A DNA stretch of 32,406 nucleotides from Reyranella sp. GTDB lineage: Bacteria; Pseudomonadota; Alphaproteobacteria; Reyranellales; Reyranellaceae. The translations under genes and the position numbers were made by a program. Position 1 is the first letter of the stretch; every line of letters starts with the position of its first letter. The notes below the pieces were generated by a model. The model did not search any database. It was not told the DNA's origin and saw only the letters and a program-made list of their open reading frames with translations. Shown here piece after piece: positions 1 through 7,555 of this stretch. The stretch covers positions 1 to 32,406 of the forward strand of contig JAKFVH010000052.1 of assembly GCA_021732285.1 (NCBI GenBank). Reading direction: 5' to 3'.

Positions 1-322
1 CGAGCGCGCGCCACTGGTTCACCATCTGGTGCTGGAAGTCGTTGAGCTTGACGGAGGCGATGTCGGGGATGCCGAGCGGCGGCTGGGTCACCGTCTCCCA
101 GAAGGCGCGCAGCTTTTCGACGCGCTTCTCCGGCGGATTGCCGGCGATGACGGCAGAGTTGATGGCGCCGATCGAGATGCCGGCGACGCAATCGGGATGC
201 AGGTCGGCCTCGGCCAGCGCCTGGTAGACGCCGGCCTGATAGGAGCCGAGCGCGCCGCCGCCCTGCAACAAAAGCGCAATCCGCTCGAAATCCGGTCGGC
301 CCGACGCCGATTTGGCAGTCAT
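1..322 (-). CDS. Patatin-like phospholipase family protein (5' part only)
   Basis: This is the N-terminal 107 codons of a patatin-like acyl hydrolase; the rest lies to the left of the window. Patatin-family enzymes hydrolyse acyl esters of phospholipids with a Ser-Asp dyad. The oxyanion-hole motif GGGALGSYQAG starts at residue 21. The nucleophile elbow GISIG (Ser50) follows at the usual spacing, inside GISIGAINSAVIAG. The catalytic Asp is outside the window. The start is the ATG at 322-320, preceded by an AAGGGA about 10 bases upstream. The gene follows the three-domain glycan enzyme on the same strand after an 82-base gap with no recognisable feature, so co-transcription is possible but not shown. 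The GGGALG block followed by a GNPPEKR segment resembles patatin proteins with a DUF3734 extension, but that extension cannot be seen here. Confidence 0.88.
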   Translation of the reverse strand, partial: MTAKSASGRPDFERIALLLQGGGALGSYQAGVYQALAEADLHPDCVAGISIGAINSAVIAGNPPEKRVEKLRAFWETVTQPPLGIPDIASVKLNDFQHQMVNQWRAL

Positions 323-404
323 GACGCGTGTTCCCTTCGCTCTTCGCCACCGTGTAGCACGATGCGGGCCGAGCCGGGTGGGCCATCTCGCCGCTTCGGC
401 CGCG

Positions 405-3404
405 TCAGGGGGCTTGCACCGCCTCGACGAAAGCATCGAGCGACCAGCCGCCGATCACTTCTACGCGCGGCAGGCGCAGGACGTCCTGGCCGAGCGCGGC
501 CAGGCCGGGATCGGTGGTGAAACCGCTCTCGTAGCCGCATTGGCGCGCGATACGCACGAAGCGCTCGTCGCCTTCGCCGAACGGGGCGGCGATCGACCGG
601 CAATCCGCGCCGAGCGCCCGTTGCAGCGCCGCCCGCGAGCGCGCCGCTTCGAGCACGATCTCGCGGCTCGACAGCTCGGCCATGTGGCTGTGGCTCGCCA
701 TGTGGCTGCCGAAGCGCACGCCGGCCGCGGCCAGCGCCTGGATCTGCGGCCAGTCCATCAGCGGCGCGGTTGGGCCGTAGGCTAAATCCCAGTCGGCGTG
801 TCCGCCGACCTTGTCGGTGACGACGAAGATCTCCGCGGTGAAGTCGTGGGCGCGCAGGATCGGCCAGGCGGCGTCGTGAAAGTCGCTGTAGGCGTCGTCG
901 AAGCTGATCAGCACCGGACGTCCCGCAAACGGACGGCCGGCGCCAAGATGGCGGGCGACGTCGTCAGACGTCACGGCGTGATAGCCGTTGCGACGCAGCC
1001 AGCGCATCTGCTCGGCGAACGCCGCCGGCGCCTGGCGATAGCGCGCCAGATCGGCGGGGCCGCCCTCGGCGATGCGATGGTAGAGCAGGATGGGCAGACG
1101 ATCGGTGCGTTCGCTGCGCCCGACATCGGCGCGCTGCGCGACGGCGCCATCCCAGACGACATGGCGTGCGAAGTCCGGGTCAGGTGGCGGGCCGAGATCG
1201 GTTTGCTCGACAAGCGGTGCGGATGCCTGCTCCTGTACGTTGAGGCGACGGAACAGGTCGACGCGGTAGAGCTCGTTCTGCGAGGAGCGCTCGAGGGCGA
1301 GGCCGGGTGTGGTCGACAAGGTCTCGGCGATCACCTTGGCGCCGAAGGCGGCATCCCAGTCGTAGCCGGTGTGGCTGGGCTCGTCCTTCAGGACGAAAGC
1401 GTGCGCCGACAGGAGATGGCCACCTGGCGCCAGGGCTGCGGCGAGGCGCCGGGCGACGCGGGCGAGCGCCTCGCGGTCGGCGAGGTCGTACAGGACTTCC
1501 GAGCAGACGATCAGGTCGAGGCCATCCGGCAGTGCGTCGTCGAACAGATCGAGGCGGCGCCAGTCGACATTGCCGTGGGCGTGGCAGCGCTCTCGTGCGC
1601 GCTGCAGCGCGGTCTCGGAGATGTCGGCGGCGATCAAGTGGTCGACGCGCGGCGCCAGCAGTTGCGTGAACCTGCCCTCCGAACAGGCGAGCTCCATCGC
1701 CTTGCCGATCGGCTTCTGCGGCAGCAGGTCGAACGTGCGGCGATACTTCAGCTGCTCGTAGGCCGAGCCGTAGGCCCACGGATCCTCGGTGCGATAGATG
1801 CCTTCCCAGTAGGCGCGACGGTCATCGCCGATCTCCGGCGTCGGCTCGACAGGTTTGCGCGGTGCTGCCGGGACGGTTCGCTCGGCCATCGCGCGTCCTT
1901 CCGCGATCAGCGAAGCCATGGCGCGCTCGCCGGAGCCGGCGCCGCCGGTCGCCAACAACGCCGCGTCGGTGAAGGCGGCCTTGGCGAGCGCGCGCAGGCT
2001 GCGGACCGGGACCGCACGCCGCCGCAGCTTGGCCGCCGTCACCGCAAGGCCCAGGCAAACCGTCGCCATCGTCGCGTGCAGCCAGAAGACCGGCCGGCGC
2101 ACCAGTCCGCCGGCCTTCAGCAACTCTGCCAGGCTCACCGAATCGAGCGCGAGCCGCATCACGTCGCCGGCCGAGAAGCCGCCCAGCGCCGGCGCCTCGC
2201 CATGGCCGACGATGCGCAGGCCGCTGCGGAACTCCACGCGCACCCGGTCGATGCCGGCCTCGGCGGGAATCGGCAGGAGACGGGCAACGTCCTGGCGGAC
2301 CAGCAACGTGCCGTCCACGACCAGCCGGTCGGTCAGGTGCCGCGGGCTAAAAATCTCGGGCTCCAGGGCAAAGCGCAGGCGTTCGGCCAGGCCGCGCCGG
2401 CACGCGACGCGCTCGACCTCGTGCAGCAGCGTGCCGACGCGGCCGACGAAGGCGGGATCCTCGTGCGGCAGCTCGTCGGGCAGTCGCTGGGCGCCGAACA
2501 CCAGGCCCTCGACGATGGTCTGCCGGCAGAGCTCGGCGCTATCGCCGTGCCTGTCGGGCAGGGCCATCAGCAGGCCAACGCCATCGCCGCCCTGGCCGAC
2601 ATCGACCGCTGCGCACCACAGCGCGTTTACGCCTTGCGCCATCTCCTTCGATCCCGCCGCCGGATCGGCGCTGGCGGCGTGACGCTCGGACGGGTGGACA
2701 ACGCGGGGGTCGATACCGAACGCGCGTTCGATGACCCCGGTCCCGTCGGCCAGCATGGCGCGGACATCGGTCGACAGCGAGCCGTGGCGCATGTGGTAGA
2801 ACGCGAGCGGCTCGGGCACGGGCAGGAAGGCCACGCCGGTGCGGGCGATGCGCTGGAAGAAGTCCATGTCCTCGGCGGTGCGCAGGCGGGCATCGAAGCC
2901 GCCCTGCTCGACGACCAGCGCGCGATCGAGCACCGCGCCATGGACGACGAGAGGGAAGGACCGCGCCAGGGTCTCGAAGGGCGCGCGCGCGACCGCGGTC
3001 GAGAACCACGGCGGCCGCTGCCGCCCGGAGGCGGTGATGCGGATCGAGCCGCAATAGGCGACCCTGCCGCCGGGATTGGCCTCGAGCTTGCCAACCATCC
3101 GGTCGACGAAGGTGGCGGCGATGGTGTCATCGGCGTCGAGGAACATCAGCCAGCGGCCGGTCGCCGCCGCGATGCCGCGGTTTCGCGCCGCCGAGACGCC
3201 CTCGGGCGCGCCATCATTGGCCAGCAGCAAGAAGCGCTTGTCGCGCGCGACGTAGGCTTCGGCCAACTGCCGCGTCGCGTCACGCGAGCCATCGTCGACG
3301 ACGATCGCCTGCCAGTCGCCGCGTGTCTGCGCCAGCAGGCTGTCGAGCGTGGCAGCCAGCGTGTCGGCCGCGTTGTGCGCCGGAATGACGACTGAAAGCG
3401 TCAT
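405..3404 (-). CDS. Trifunctional GT2 glycosyltransferase / SAM methyltransferase / polysaccharide deacetylase
   Basis: A 999-residue fusion of three enzymes. Residues 1-230 are a GT-A family 2 glycosyltransferase, with VVDDGS at 35-40, the metal-binding DADD at 90-93 and an AEDMDFF acceptor/base motif near 177. Residues 528-715 are a class I SAM methyltransferase of NodS type, with AYWEGIY...DPWAYGSAYE as its N-terminal signature and ELACSEGRF (571-579) as SAM motif I. Residues 768-970 are a NodB-type CE4 deacetylase, with ILLYHRI at 772, SFDD at 834-837 and the metal-binding HMASH at 901-905. Residues about 250-520 match nothing I recognise and include a hydrophobic stretch near 440-458. 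The likely role is making or modifying an N-methylated or deacetylated cell-surface glycan. The start is the ATG at 3404, which overlaps the radical SAM stop by 4 nt (ATGA). An in-frame start at 3515 would add 37 Arg/Pro-rich residues lying inside the upstream gene. Fusions of this architecture are known in databases, but the substrate is not. Confidence 0.9.
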   Translation of the reverse strand: MTLSVVIPAHNAADTLAATLDSLLAQTRGDWQAIVVDDGSRDATRQLAEAYVARDKRFLLLANDGAPEGVSAARNRGIAAATGRWLMFLDADDTIAATFVDRMVGKLEANPGGRVAYCGSIRITASGRQRPPWFSTAVARAPFETLARSFPLVVHGAVLDRALVVEQGGFDARLRTAEDMDFFQRIARTGVAFLPVPEPLAFYHMRHGSLSTDVRAMLADGTGVIERAFGIDPRVVHPSERHAASADPAAGSKEMAQGVNALWCAAVDVGQGGDGVGLLMALPDRHGDSAELCRQTIVEGLVFGAQRLPDELPHEDPAFVGRVGTLLHEVERVACRRGLAERLRFALEPEIFSPRHLTDRLVVDGTLLVRQDVARLLPIPAEAGIDRVRVEFRSGLRIVGHGEAPALGGFSAGDVMRLALDSVSLAELLKAGGLVRRPVFWLHATMATVCLGLAVTAAKLRRRAVPVRSLRALAKAAFTDAALLATGGAGSGERAMASLIAEGRAMAERTVPAAPRKPVEPTPEIGDDRRAYWEGIYRTEDPWAYGSAYEQLKYRRTFDLLPQKPIGKAMELACSEGRFTQLLAPRVDHLIAADISETALQRARERCHAHGNVDWRRLDLFDDALPDGLDLIVCSEVLYDLADREALARVARRLAAALAPGGHLLSAHAFVLKDEPSHTGYDWDAAFGAKVIAETLSTTPGLALERSSQNELYRVDLFRRLNVQEQASAPLVEQTDLGPPPDPDFARHVVWDGAVAQRADVGRSERTDRLPILLYHRIAEGGPADLARYRQAPAAFAEQMRWLRRNGYHAVTSDDVARHLGAGRPFAGRPVLISFDDAYSDFHDAAWPILRAHDFTAEIFVVTDKVGGHADWDLAYGPTAPLMDWPQIQALAAAGVRFGSHMASHSHMAELSSREIVLEAARSRAALQRALGADCRSIAAPFGEGDERFVRIARQCGYESGFTTDPGLAALGQDVLRLPRVEVIGGWSLDAFVEAVQAP

Positions 3405-4300
3405 CGCCCTTTCAGCAGTTCCTTCACTTCGCGCAAGGTCGAGCGCAGGCCGCGCGGCGGCAGGAGCCGGCGGGCGACGTCGTCGATCAGCGCCTGGCCG
3501 TCTTCCTCGAGCCATGCCGTGCAGCCGGCGTTGTCGAGTTGGCGATGGGTTACGGCCTGGCCTGACGAGCCGAGACAGTATGAACAGGCGGCAAGCGGCG
3601 CGGCATCACCGAGGTAGCGCTCGAGGTCGCGCCGCAGGGAGGGATTGTCGTGCAGCGCCACGCCGTCACTCGCCGGGCTTGCGAAGTCGATCCGGTGCAG
3701 GGCGAGCCACGACGACATGAGCGACGCCATCGGGCATTTGTAGAACCGTCCGCCATGGACCGTGTGGCACTCCGTGGCGGTGTGGCAGGCGCGGTAGATC
3801 GCCTTGACCAGCTTCGGATCGTCGATGCGCTTGTTGACCAGCGTCTGGTCGAAGGTGCGGAACCGTTCGAAGCGCAGCTCGACGTCATGCGTCCGGCAGA
3901 GCCGTTCGCAGTCCTCGTCGTCGAGGCGTCGCCGGACGCCGGGATAGACGCTGACATGCAGCTTGTCGATCAGGCGCCAGAACTCGTCGGGCACACGATG
4001 CAGCAGCACGCCATTGGTGAAGACCACGATCGAGTCGGCGATGCCGATGCGCCGGCCCTCGCTCAGGAACGCGAGCAGCTCGGGATGCAGCAGCGGCTCG
4101 CCGCCGACGATCCTGAGCTCGCGGGAATGGAACGCGGCGGCCAGCGCCTCGAAATCGCGGCTGAAGTCCGCGAGGTTGGCAAACTTCTTCGCCAGCAGCG
4201 GCGAGGCATGCGCACAGGCATGGCAGCTGATGTTGCAATGTTCTGTCAGGCTGTATTCGACGCTGAGCCGTGTCAGCTTGTTGGCAGGTGCGCCGGTCAC
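3401..4300 (-). CDS. Radical SAM protein in a glycan operon
   Basis: A radical SAM enzyme of about 299 residues. The 4Fe-4S motif CNISCHAC (Cys22, Cys26, Cys29; CX3CX2C) follows a typical first strand (RLSVEYSLTEHC), and the SAM-binding GGEP is at 66-69. Five further cysteines (172, 178, 189, 239, 242) form a C-terminal cluster that could hold an auxiliary Fe-S centre, as in SPASM/twitch proteins. The spacing is not canonical SPASM. The reaction is unknown. Its place between two glycosyltransferase genes suggests modification of a sugar or a carrier-bound substrate. I chose the GTG at 4300 because GAGGA sits 5 bases upstream. A GTG at 4336 would add 12 residues but has no ribosome site. The sequence just upstream holds two copies of GCTCGACTAG (4324-4333 and 4367-4376), more like intergenic DNA. 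The stop overlaps the fusion gene's start. Confidence 0.85.
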   Translation of the reverse strand: MTGAPANKLTRLSVEYSLTEHCNISCHACAHASPLLAKKFANLADFSRDFEALAAAFHSRELRIVGGEPLLHPELLAFLSEGRRIGIADSIVVFTNGVLLHRVPDEFWRLIDKLHVSVYPGVRRRLDDEDCERLCRTHDVELRFERFRTFDQTLVNKRIDDPKLVKAIYRACHTATECHTVHGGRFYKCPMASLMSSWLALHRIDFASPASDGVALHDNPSLRRDLERYLGDAAPLAACSYCLGSSGQAVTHRQLDNAGCTAWLEEDGQALIDDVARRLLPPRGLRSTLREVKELLKGR

Positions 4301-4409
4301 GCCGGTCCTCGCATGGTCCCGCTGCTCGACTAGCACTGGCGATGAGGGGCTGTCGACTGGCCAGCGGCTCGACTAGGCCGTGTGGTGCAAATAGTTGTTG
4401 CGCCACCCC

Positions 4410-5357
4410 TCACCAGACGACCTCGGTGTAGAGCGGAAGCGGGTCGCGCCGGCCGAAGCGCCGCCGCAGGCGGCCGCGGGCGATGCTGAGCGCGAGGCCC
4501 GAGAAGTGCCAGGCCGAGGCCAGCGGATGCTGGTGCAGCGCCTCGGCCAGCAGGATGCGGGCATCGCCGCGTCGCCGCATCGCCGCGGCACGATAGGCGA
4601 ACCAGTGGCGCGAGGCCTGCAGATGCTGGGCGATGTCGGCGGCATGCTCGGGGTACTTCCGCCGGTATTCGCCGAGCACCAGCTCGGTCGAGCGGAACAT
4701 CTGCAGCGAATCGCTCGACATGTTGCCCGGCGTCGCGCGATAGCCCACGAGATAGCGCGGCACGACGGCGAAGCCTGAATGCTCGGCGACACGGAAGCAC
4801 ATCAGCAGATCCTCCGCGCCCTGCGCCCGGCGCGCCCGCAGCGTCGGATCGTAGCCGCCGGCCTTCTCGAAGGCGGCACGGCGCATCAGCAGCGAGGAGC
4901 CGTTGCCGATCCAGTTGGCCGCGCACAGGCTTTTCATCGCATCGCCCTCGACCAGCGGCTGCGGCCCGAACGACACCACGCGATCGTGCTGGTCGATGCT
5001 GGCGAACCAGCAATAGGCGAGGCCGACCGCCGGGCCGGCCTGGCGGAGCGCCTCGAGCTGGAACTCGATCTTGGTCGGCGCCCACAGGTCGTCGGCGTCG
5101 ATGAAGGCGAGATAGGCCGCCGCGGTCGCCGCCGCGCCCGTGTTGCGCGCCGCCGCCACGCCGGCGTTGTTCTGCCGGACCAGCCGCACGCGGCGATCCT
5201 GGCGGATCTTCTGGTCGACGATGGCGACCGACCCGTCAGTCGATTCGTCGTCGACGACGACGATGTCGAGCTTGGGATGGGTCTGCCGGCCGATGCTGTC
5301 GAGCGTGGCTGCGATCGTGCGTTCGGCGTTGCGCATCGGCACGACCACACCGACCAT
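4410..5357 (-). CDS. Glycosyltransferase family 2 protein
   Basis: A GT-A fold glycosyltransferase of 315 residues. It opens with MVGVVVPMRNAERTIAATLDSI, followed by IVVVDDESTDGS (32-43) for nucleotide binding. AGVAAARNTG is typical of GT2, and the metal-binding DADD is at 87-90. GAEDLLMCFRVAE, about 100 residues later, supplies the ED(x) catalytic motif. The C-terminal 80 residues are Arg-rich with two weakly hydrophobic segments and may sit at the membrane. It would transfer a sugar from an NDP-sugar to a glycan or lipid carrier. It is the first gene of the 3-gene glycan operon, and about 110 bases separate its stop from the chosen radical SAM start. I chose the ATG at 5357; a GTG at 5378 would add MNQQEED. 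Neither start has a strong ribosome site. Confidence 0.88.
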   Translation of the reverse strand: MVGVVVPMRNAERTIAATLDSIGRQTHPKLDIVVVDDESTDGSVAIVDQKIRQDRRVRLVRQNNAGVAAARNTGAAATAAAYLAFIDADDLWAPTKIEFQLEALRQAGPAVGLAYCWFASIDQHDRVVSFGPQPLVEGDAMKSLCAANWIGNGSSLLMRRAAFEKAGGYDPTLRARRAQGAEDLLMCFRVAEHSGFAVVPRYLVGYRATPGNMSSDSLQMFRSTELVLGEYRRKYPEHAADIAQHLQASRHWFAYRAAAMRRRGDARILLAEALHQHPLASAWHFSGLALSIARGRLRRRFGRRDPLPLYTEVVW

Positions 5358-5418
5358 GTCTTCTTCTTGTTGGTTCACAACGGGCCAACCTATCCAAGGC
5401 GGCCCGTGAAGGAAAGCG

Positions 5419-6084
5419 TCAGCGCGCCGTCTGACTGTCTTCGCACCAGTTGAGCTGGTCGAGCGGCAGGTCTCGCATCCTGGCGACGGCGGCCACGGTC
5501 GCCTTGTCGATGCACTGCTGCACCTGCGGATCGTGGATCGGCGACATCAGGCGGCTTGCCGGATCGTGCGCCAGGCCGAGCACATGACCGAGCTCATGGC
5601 GCACCGCGGTGGCGATGGCTGCGACGGCGGTCTCGCGATAGATCATCACCACGCCGCCGCCGTTCGGCAGGGGCTGCAACACGGCCATGGGTCTGATAAC
5701 GCGTCCGCCGATGGGCATGGCGCCGCGGGCCGGCAGGATGCTCCAGACGTTGGCGCGCGGCGGCGCGGGGTCGCTGCGCTGTCCTTCGGCGTGGAAGACC
5801 CTGATCGTGGCCTCGAAGCGGACGTAGCCGTTCAGCACGTGGTTCCATTCGCCGACGGCGCGCAGGATTTCCCGTCGTTCGTCCACTGGGAAGGCGGGAT
5901 CGAGGCGCAGGGCAATGACCTCGACGTTGGGGCTGTAGCGCGTGACGTAGGAGAGGTTGTCGGTGTAGCGCGCCTCGCCGGCCGGCACGCCGTTGTCGGC
6001 CGGGTCGGCGACCAGATAGTCGCGCTGTACGCAGGCGCCAAGCGACAGGACGAACGTCGCGGCGACGAGGGCTCGCAGAAGCAC
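5419..6084 (-). CDS. Lipoprotein zinc metalloprotease, matrixin/metzincin-like
   Basis: A 221-residue predicted lipoprotein with a metzincin zinc site. The N-terminus is a short lipoprotein signal ending in lipobox LGAC (Cys18), so the mature protein should be anchored in a membrane facing the periplasm. The zinc motif HELGHVLGLAHD (His163, Glu164, His167, His173) has the HExxHxxGxxH form. A Met-turn candidate, SRLMSP (Met180), follows only about 7 residues later. Such short spacing is common in matrixin-like bacterial proteins. It should cleave peptides, but the target is unknown. The start is a GTG at 6084, supported by AGGGAG seven bases upstream. It lies 40-60 bases upstream of the glycan operon on the same strand and may be co-transcribed with it. 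A CRP-like palindrome lies about 125 bases upstream of the start. Confidence 0.85.
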   Translation of the reverse strand: MLLRALVAATFVLSLGACVQRDYLVADPADNGVPAGEARYTDNLSYVTRYSPNVEVIALRLDPAFPVDERREILRAVGEWNHVLNGYVRFEATIRVFHAEGQRSDPAPPRANVWSILPARGAMPIGGRVIRPMAVLQPLPNGGGVVMIYRETAVAAIATAVRHELGHVLGLAHDPASRLMSPIHDPQVQQCIDKATVAAVARMRDLPLDQLNWCEDSQTAR

Positions 6085-6177
6085 GGCCGGACTCCCTGCT
6101 CACGCGAGGTCTCTGCCTCGTAGTCATGTCGGCCGAGGGGGCGCGAGGAGCCTAGGGGACTTTCAACCCGTGACTAA

Positions 6178-6243
6178 ATGACAAGTCATGACGAGTCGGT
6201 GAGTGCCGCGTGAAAATATTCACAGCGTGCTTCGTGAAATCAC
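6178..6243. promoter_or_regulatory. Cluster of short palindromes, including a CRP/FNR-like box
   Basis: Three palindromes lie in 66 bases. They are ATGAC-AA-GTCAT at 6178-6189, GTGA-N6-TCAC at 6210-6223 (with an extra A matching the TCACA half-site), and GTGA-AA-TCAC at 6234-6243. The middle one fits the TGTGA-N6-TCACA consensus of CRP-type regulators except for its first T. The third overlaps the stop codon of the LLM oxidoreductase gene. The cluster lies upstream of the lipoprotein protease gene, so it may regulate that gene. This is a motif match only. Confidence 0.4.
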
Positions 6244-7367
6244 TCTGCGACAGCGGCGTAGCGCAAGTCGGGCAGCGGCTGCGACCGGTCGATGCCGGCG
6301 CCGGCGTCGAACTTCTTCAGCTCGGGCATCACGCTCTTGGCGAACAGGCGCATGTTGCGCGCCGCTTCCTCGTGCGGCATGCCGGCGTAGGAGAATACGC
6401 CGACGAAGCCCGAATTGTTGGTCTGCTGGTGGATGGTCATGATCTTGTCATGGACCTGCTCGGGCGTGCCGTAGACCTGCAGGTCTGCGAAGAACTCGAT
6501 CGCCTTCTGGTCGCCGTAGGCGGCGAGCTTCTCGTTCATCTTGGCGTAGTACTCATAGCCGCGCTGGTTCTTCATGTGGGCGCCGGCGAATTGGTAGTGG
6601 TCGAGCACCGTGCGGTAGTAGCCGCCGATGTACGTCATCGCCATCTCGCGCGCTCGCTCCGCACTGGGATCGGTGAAGATCCAGCCGGCCGAGATCGGCT
6701 GCGGGGCGGCCGTGCCGTTGATCTCGCGATAGAGCGTGTTGTACTCGCTGAGCTCCTTCTCGACCTCGCGCCACGGCTTCTGCGGGATGATCAGGAGACC
6801 GACGCCGAGCTTGGCCATGATGCGCGCGCTCTCGGGGCTGACGGCCGCGGCATAGGTGCGGCCACGGAAGCTCTTGAACGGCGTCGGCCGGATCGCGGCG
6901 CGCGGCTGGCGGTAGTGCTTGCCGTCATATTCCATGACGCCGCTTTCCAGGCCTTTCAGCAGCGCTTCGCCGTATTCGACGAACAGCTCGCGGCTGTCGC
7001 CCATGTCGAGGCGGAAGCCGTCGAACTCGACCTTGCCCGCGCCGCGGCCGAGTCCCAGGATCATGCGGCCACCGGAGAGGTGGTCGAGCATGGAAATCTG
7101 CTCGGCCGCGCGCATGGGATCGTGCCAGGGCAGCACCACCACCATTGAGCCGAGTTTCACGTTGCGCGTGCGGCCGGCCATGTAGGACAGGAACTGCACC
7201 ACGTCGGGGCACATCGTGTAGTCGGTGAAATGGTGCTCGACCGACCAGATCGAATCGAAGCCCAGCGGCTCGGCCATGTCGGCCAGTGCGAGCTCGTTGA
7301 GGTAGATCTGATGGTCGCTGAGCGCCCGGCCGGTGTTCTGGAAGACAGCCGCCATTCCGACATGCAT
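6240..7367 (-). CDS. LLM class flavin-dependent oxidoreductase (luciferase-like)
   Basis: A 375-residue member of the bacterial luciferase-like (LLM) family, which uses FMN or F420 in a TIM barrel. Family features include the N-terminal ELALADMAEPLGFDSIWSVE followed by HHFTDYTMCPD, and VVLPWHDPMRAAEQ. GGRMILGLGRGAGKVEFDGF is the phosphate-binding region, and the C-terminal GTPEQVHDKI is typical. The substrate cannot be told; family members include alkane, nitrilotriacetate and dibenzothiophene-type monooxygenases. The start is the ATG at 7367, with GGAGGA seven bases upstream. The frame stays open further upstream, but that part runs through a palindrome and intergenic repeats and is not coding. 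A perfect palindrome (7396-7413) sits just upstream and is a candidate operator for this gene. Confidence 0.9.
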   Translation of the reverse strand: MHVGMAAVFQNTGRALSDHQIYLNELALADMAEPLGFDSIWSVEHHFTDYTMCPDVVQFLSYMAGRTRNVKLGSMVVVLPWHDPMRAAEQISMLDHLSGGRMILGLGRGAGKVEFDGFRLDMGDSRELFVEYGEALLKGLESGVMEYDGKHYRQPRAAIRPTPFKSFRGRTYAAAVSPESARIMAKLGVGLLIIPQKPWREVEKELSEYNTLYREINGTAAPQPISAGWIFTDPSAERAREMAMTYIGGYYRTVLDHYQFAGAHMKNQRGYEYYAKMNEKLAAYGDQKAIEFFADLQVYGTPEQVHDKIMTIHQQTNNSGFVGVFSYAGMPHEEAARNMRLFAKSVMPELKKFDAGAGIDRSQPLPDLRYAAVAE

Positions 7368-7395
7368 GAAAGGTTCCTCCGCCGCTTTGCCGCAT

Positions 7396-7413
7396 GGTAA
7401 ACGGGCGTTTACC
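7396..7413. promoter_or_regulatory. Perfect 18-bp palindromic operator candidate
   Basis: GGTAAACG-GG-CGTTTACC has perfect 8-bp arms. It lies 29-46 bases upstream of the LLM oxidoreductase start, where a repressor would block transcription. The form resembles TetR/AcrR-type operators, but no regulator gene is next to it. No clear -10/-35 pair was found. Confidence 0.55.
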
Positions 7414-7442
7414 TCGACGGAAGTGGCAATGCGCAGCGTTGC

Positions 7443-7529
7443 CATCCTGAGGCCCGAAGGGCCGAAGGACCTGATGACGAGAGATGATGACGCGTCTGAT
7501 GAGATCCCTCGCTGCGCTCGGGACAAGGC
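7443..7529. repeat. Intergenic palindromic repeat (REP/BIME-like), two half-units
   Basis: Two related units lie in opposite orientations. The first (7443-7472) begins CATCCTGAGGCCCGAAGGGC and holds the hairpin GGCCC-GAA-GGGCC (7451-7463). The second (7498-7529) reads GAGATCCCTCGCTGCGCTCG and is the reverse complement of a TCCCGAGCG.AGCGAGGG unit. The same unit occurs at 29264-29295. Repeats of this CATCC(T/C)GAG...GAAGGA type are common between genes in GC-rich proteobacteria. It fills much of the gap between the LLM and LolA-like genes. Confidence 0.6.
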
Positions 7530-7555
7530 TTGATTCCGCCGTATTCGGAGAACAT

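Noticed and set aside
798..3395. Very long open frame (865 codons) on the plus strand
   Set aside because: It is the antisense of the three-domain glycan enzyme, Arg/Ala/Gln-rich with no family motif. Such frames arise from G/C-biased codons.
5381..5405. CGGGCC...GGCCCG inverted repeat upstream of the GT2 gene
   Set aside because: The arms are six bases of pure G/C with a 13-base loop, common by chance in this GC-rich DNA.
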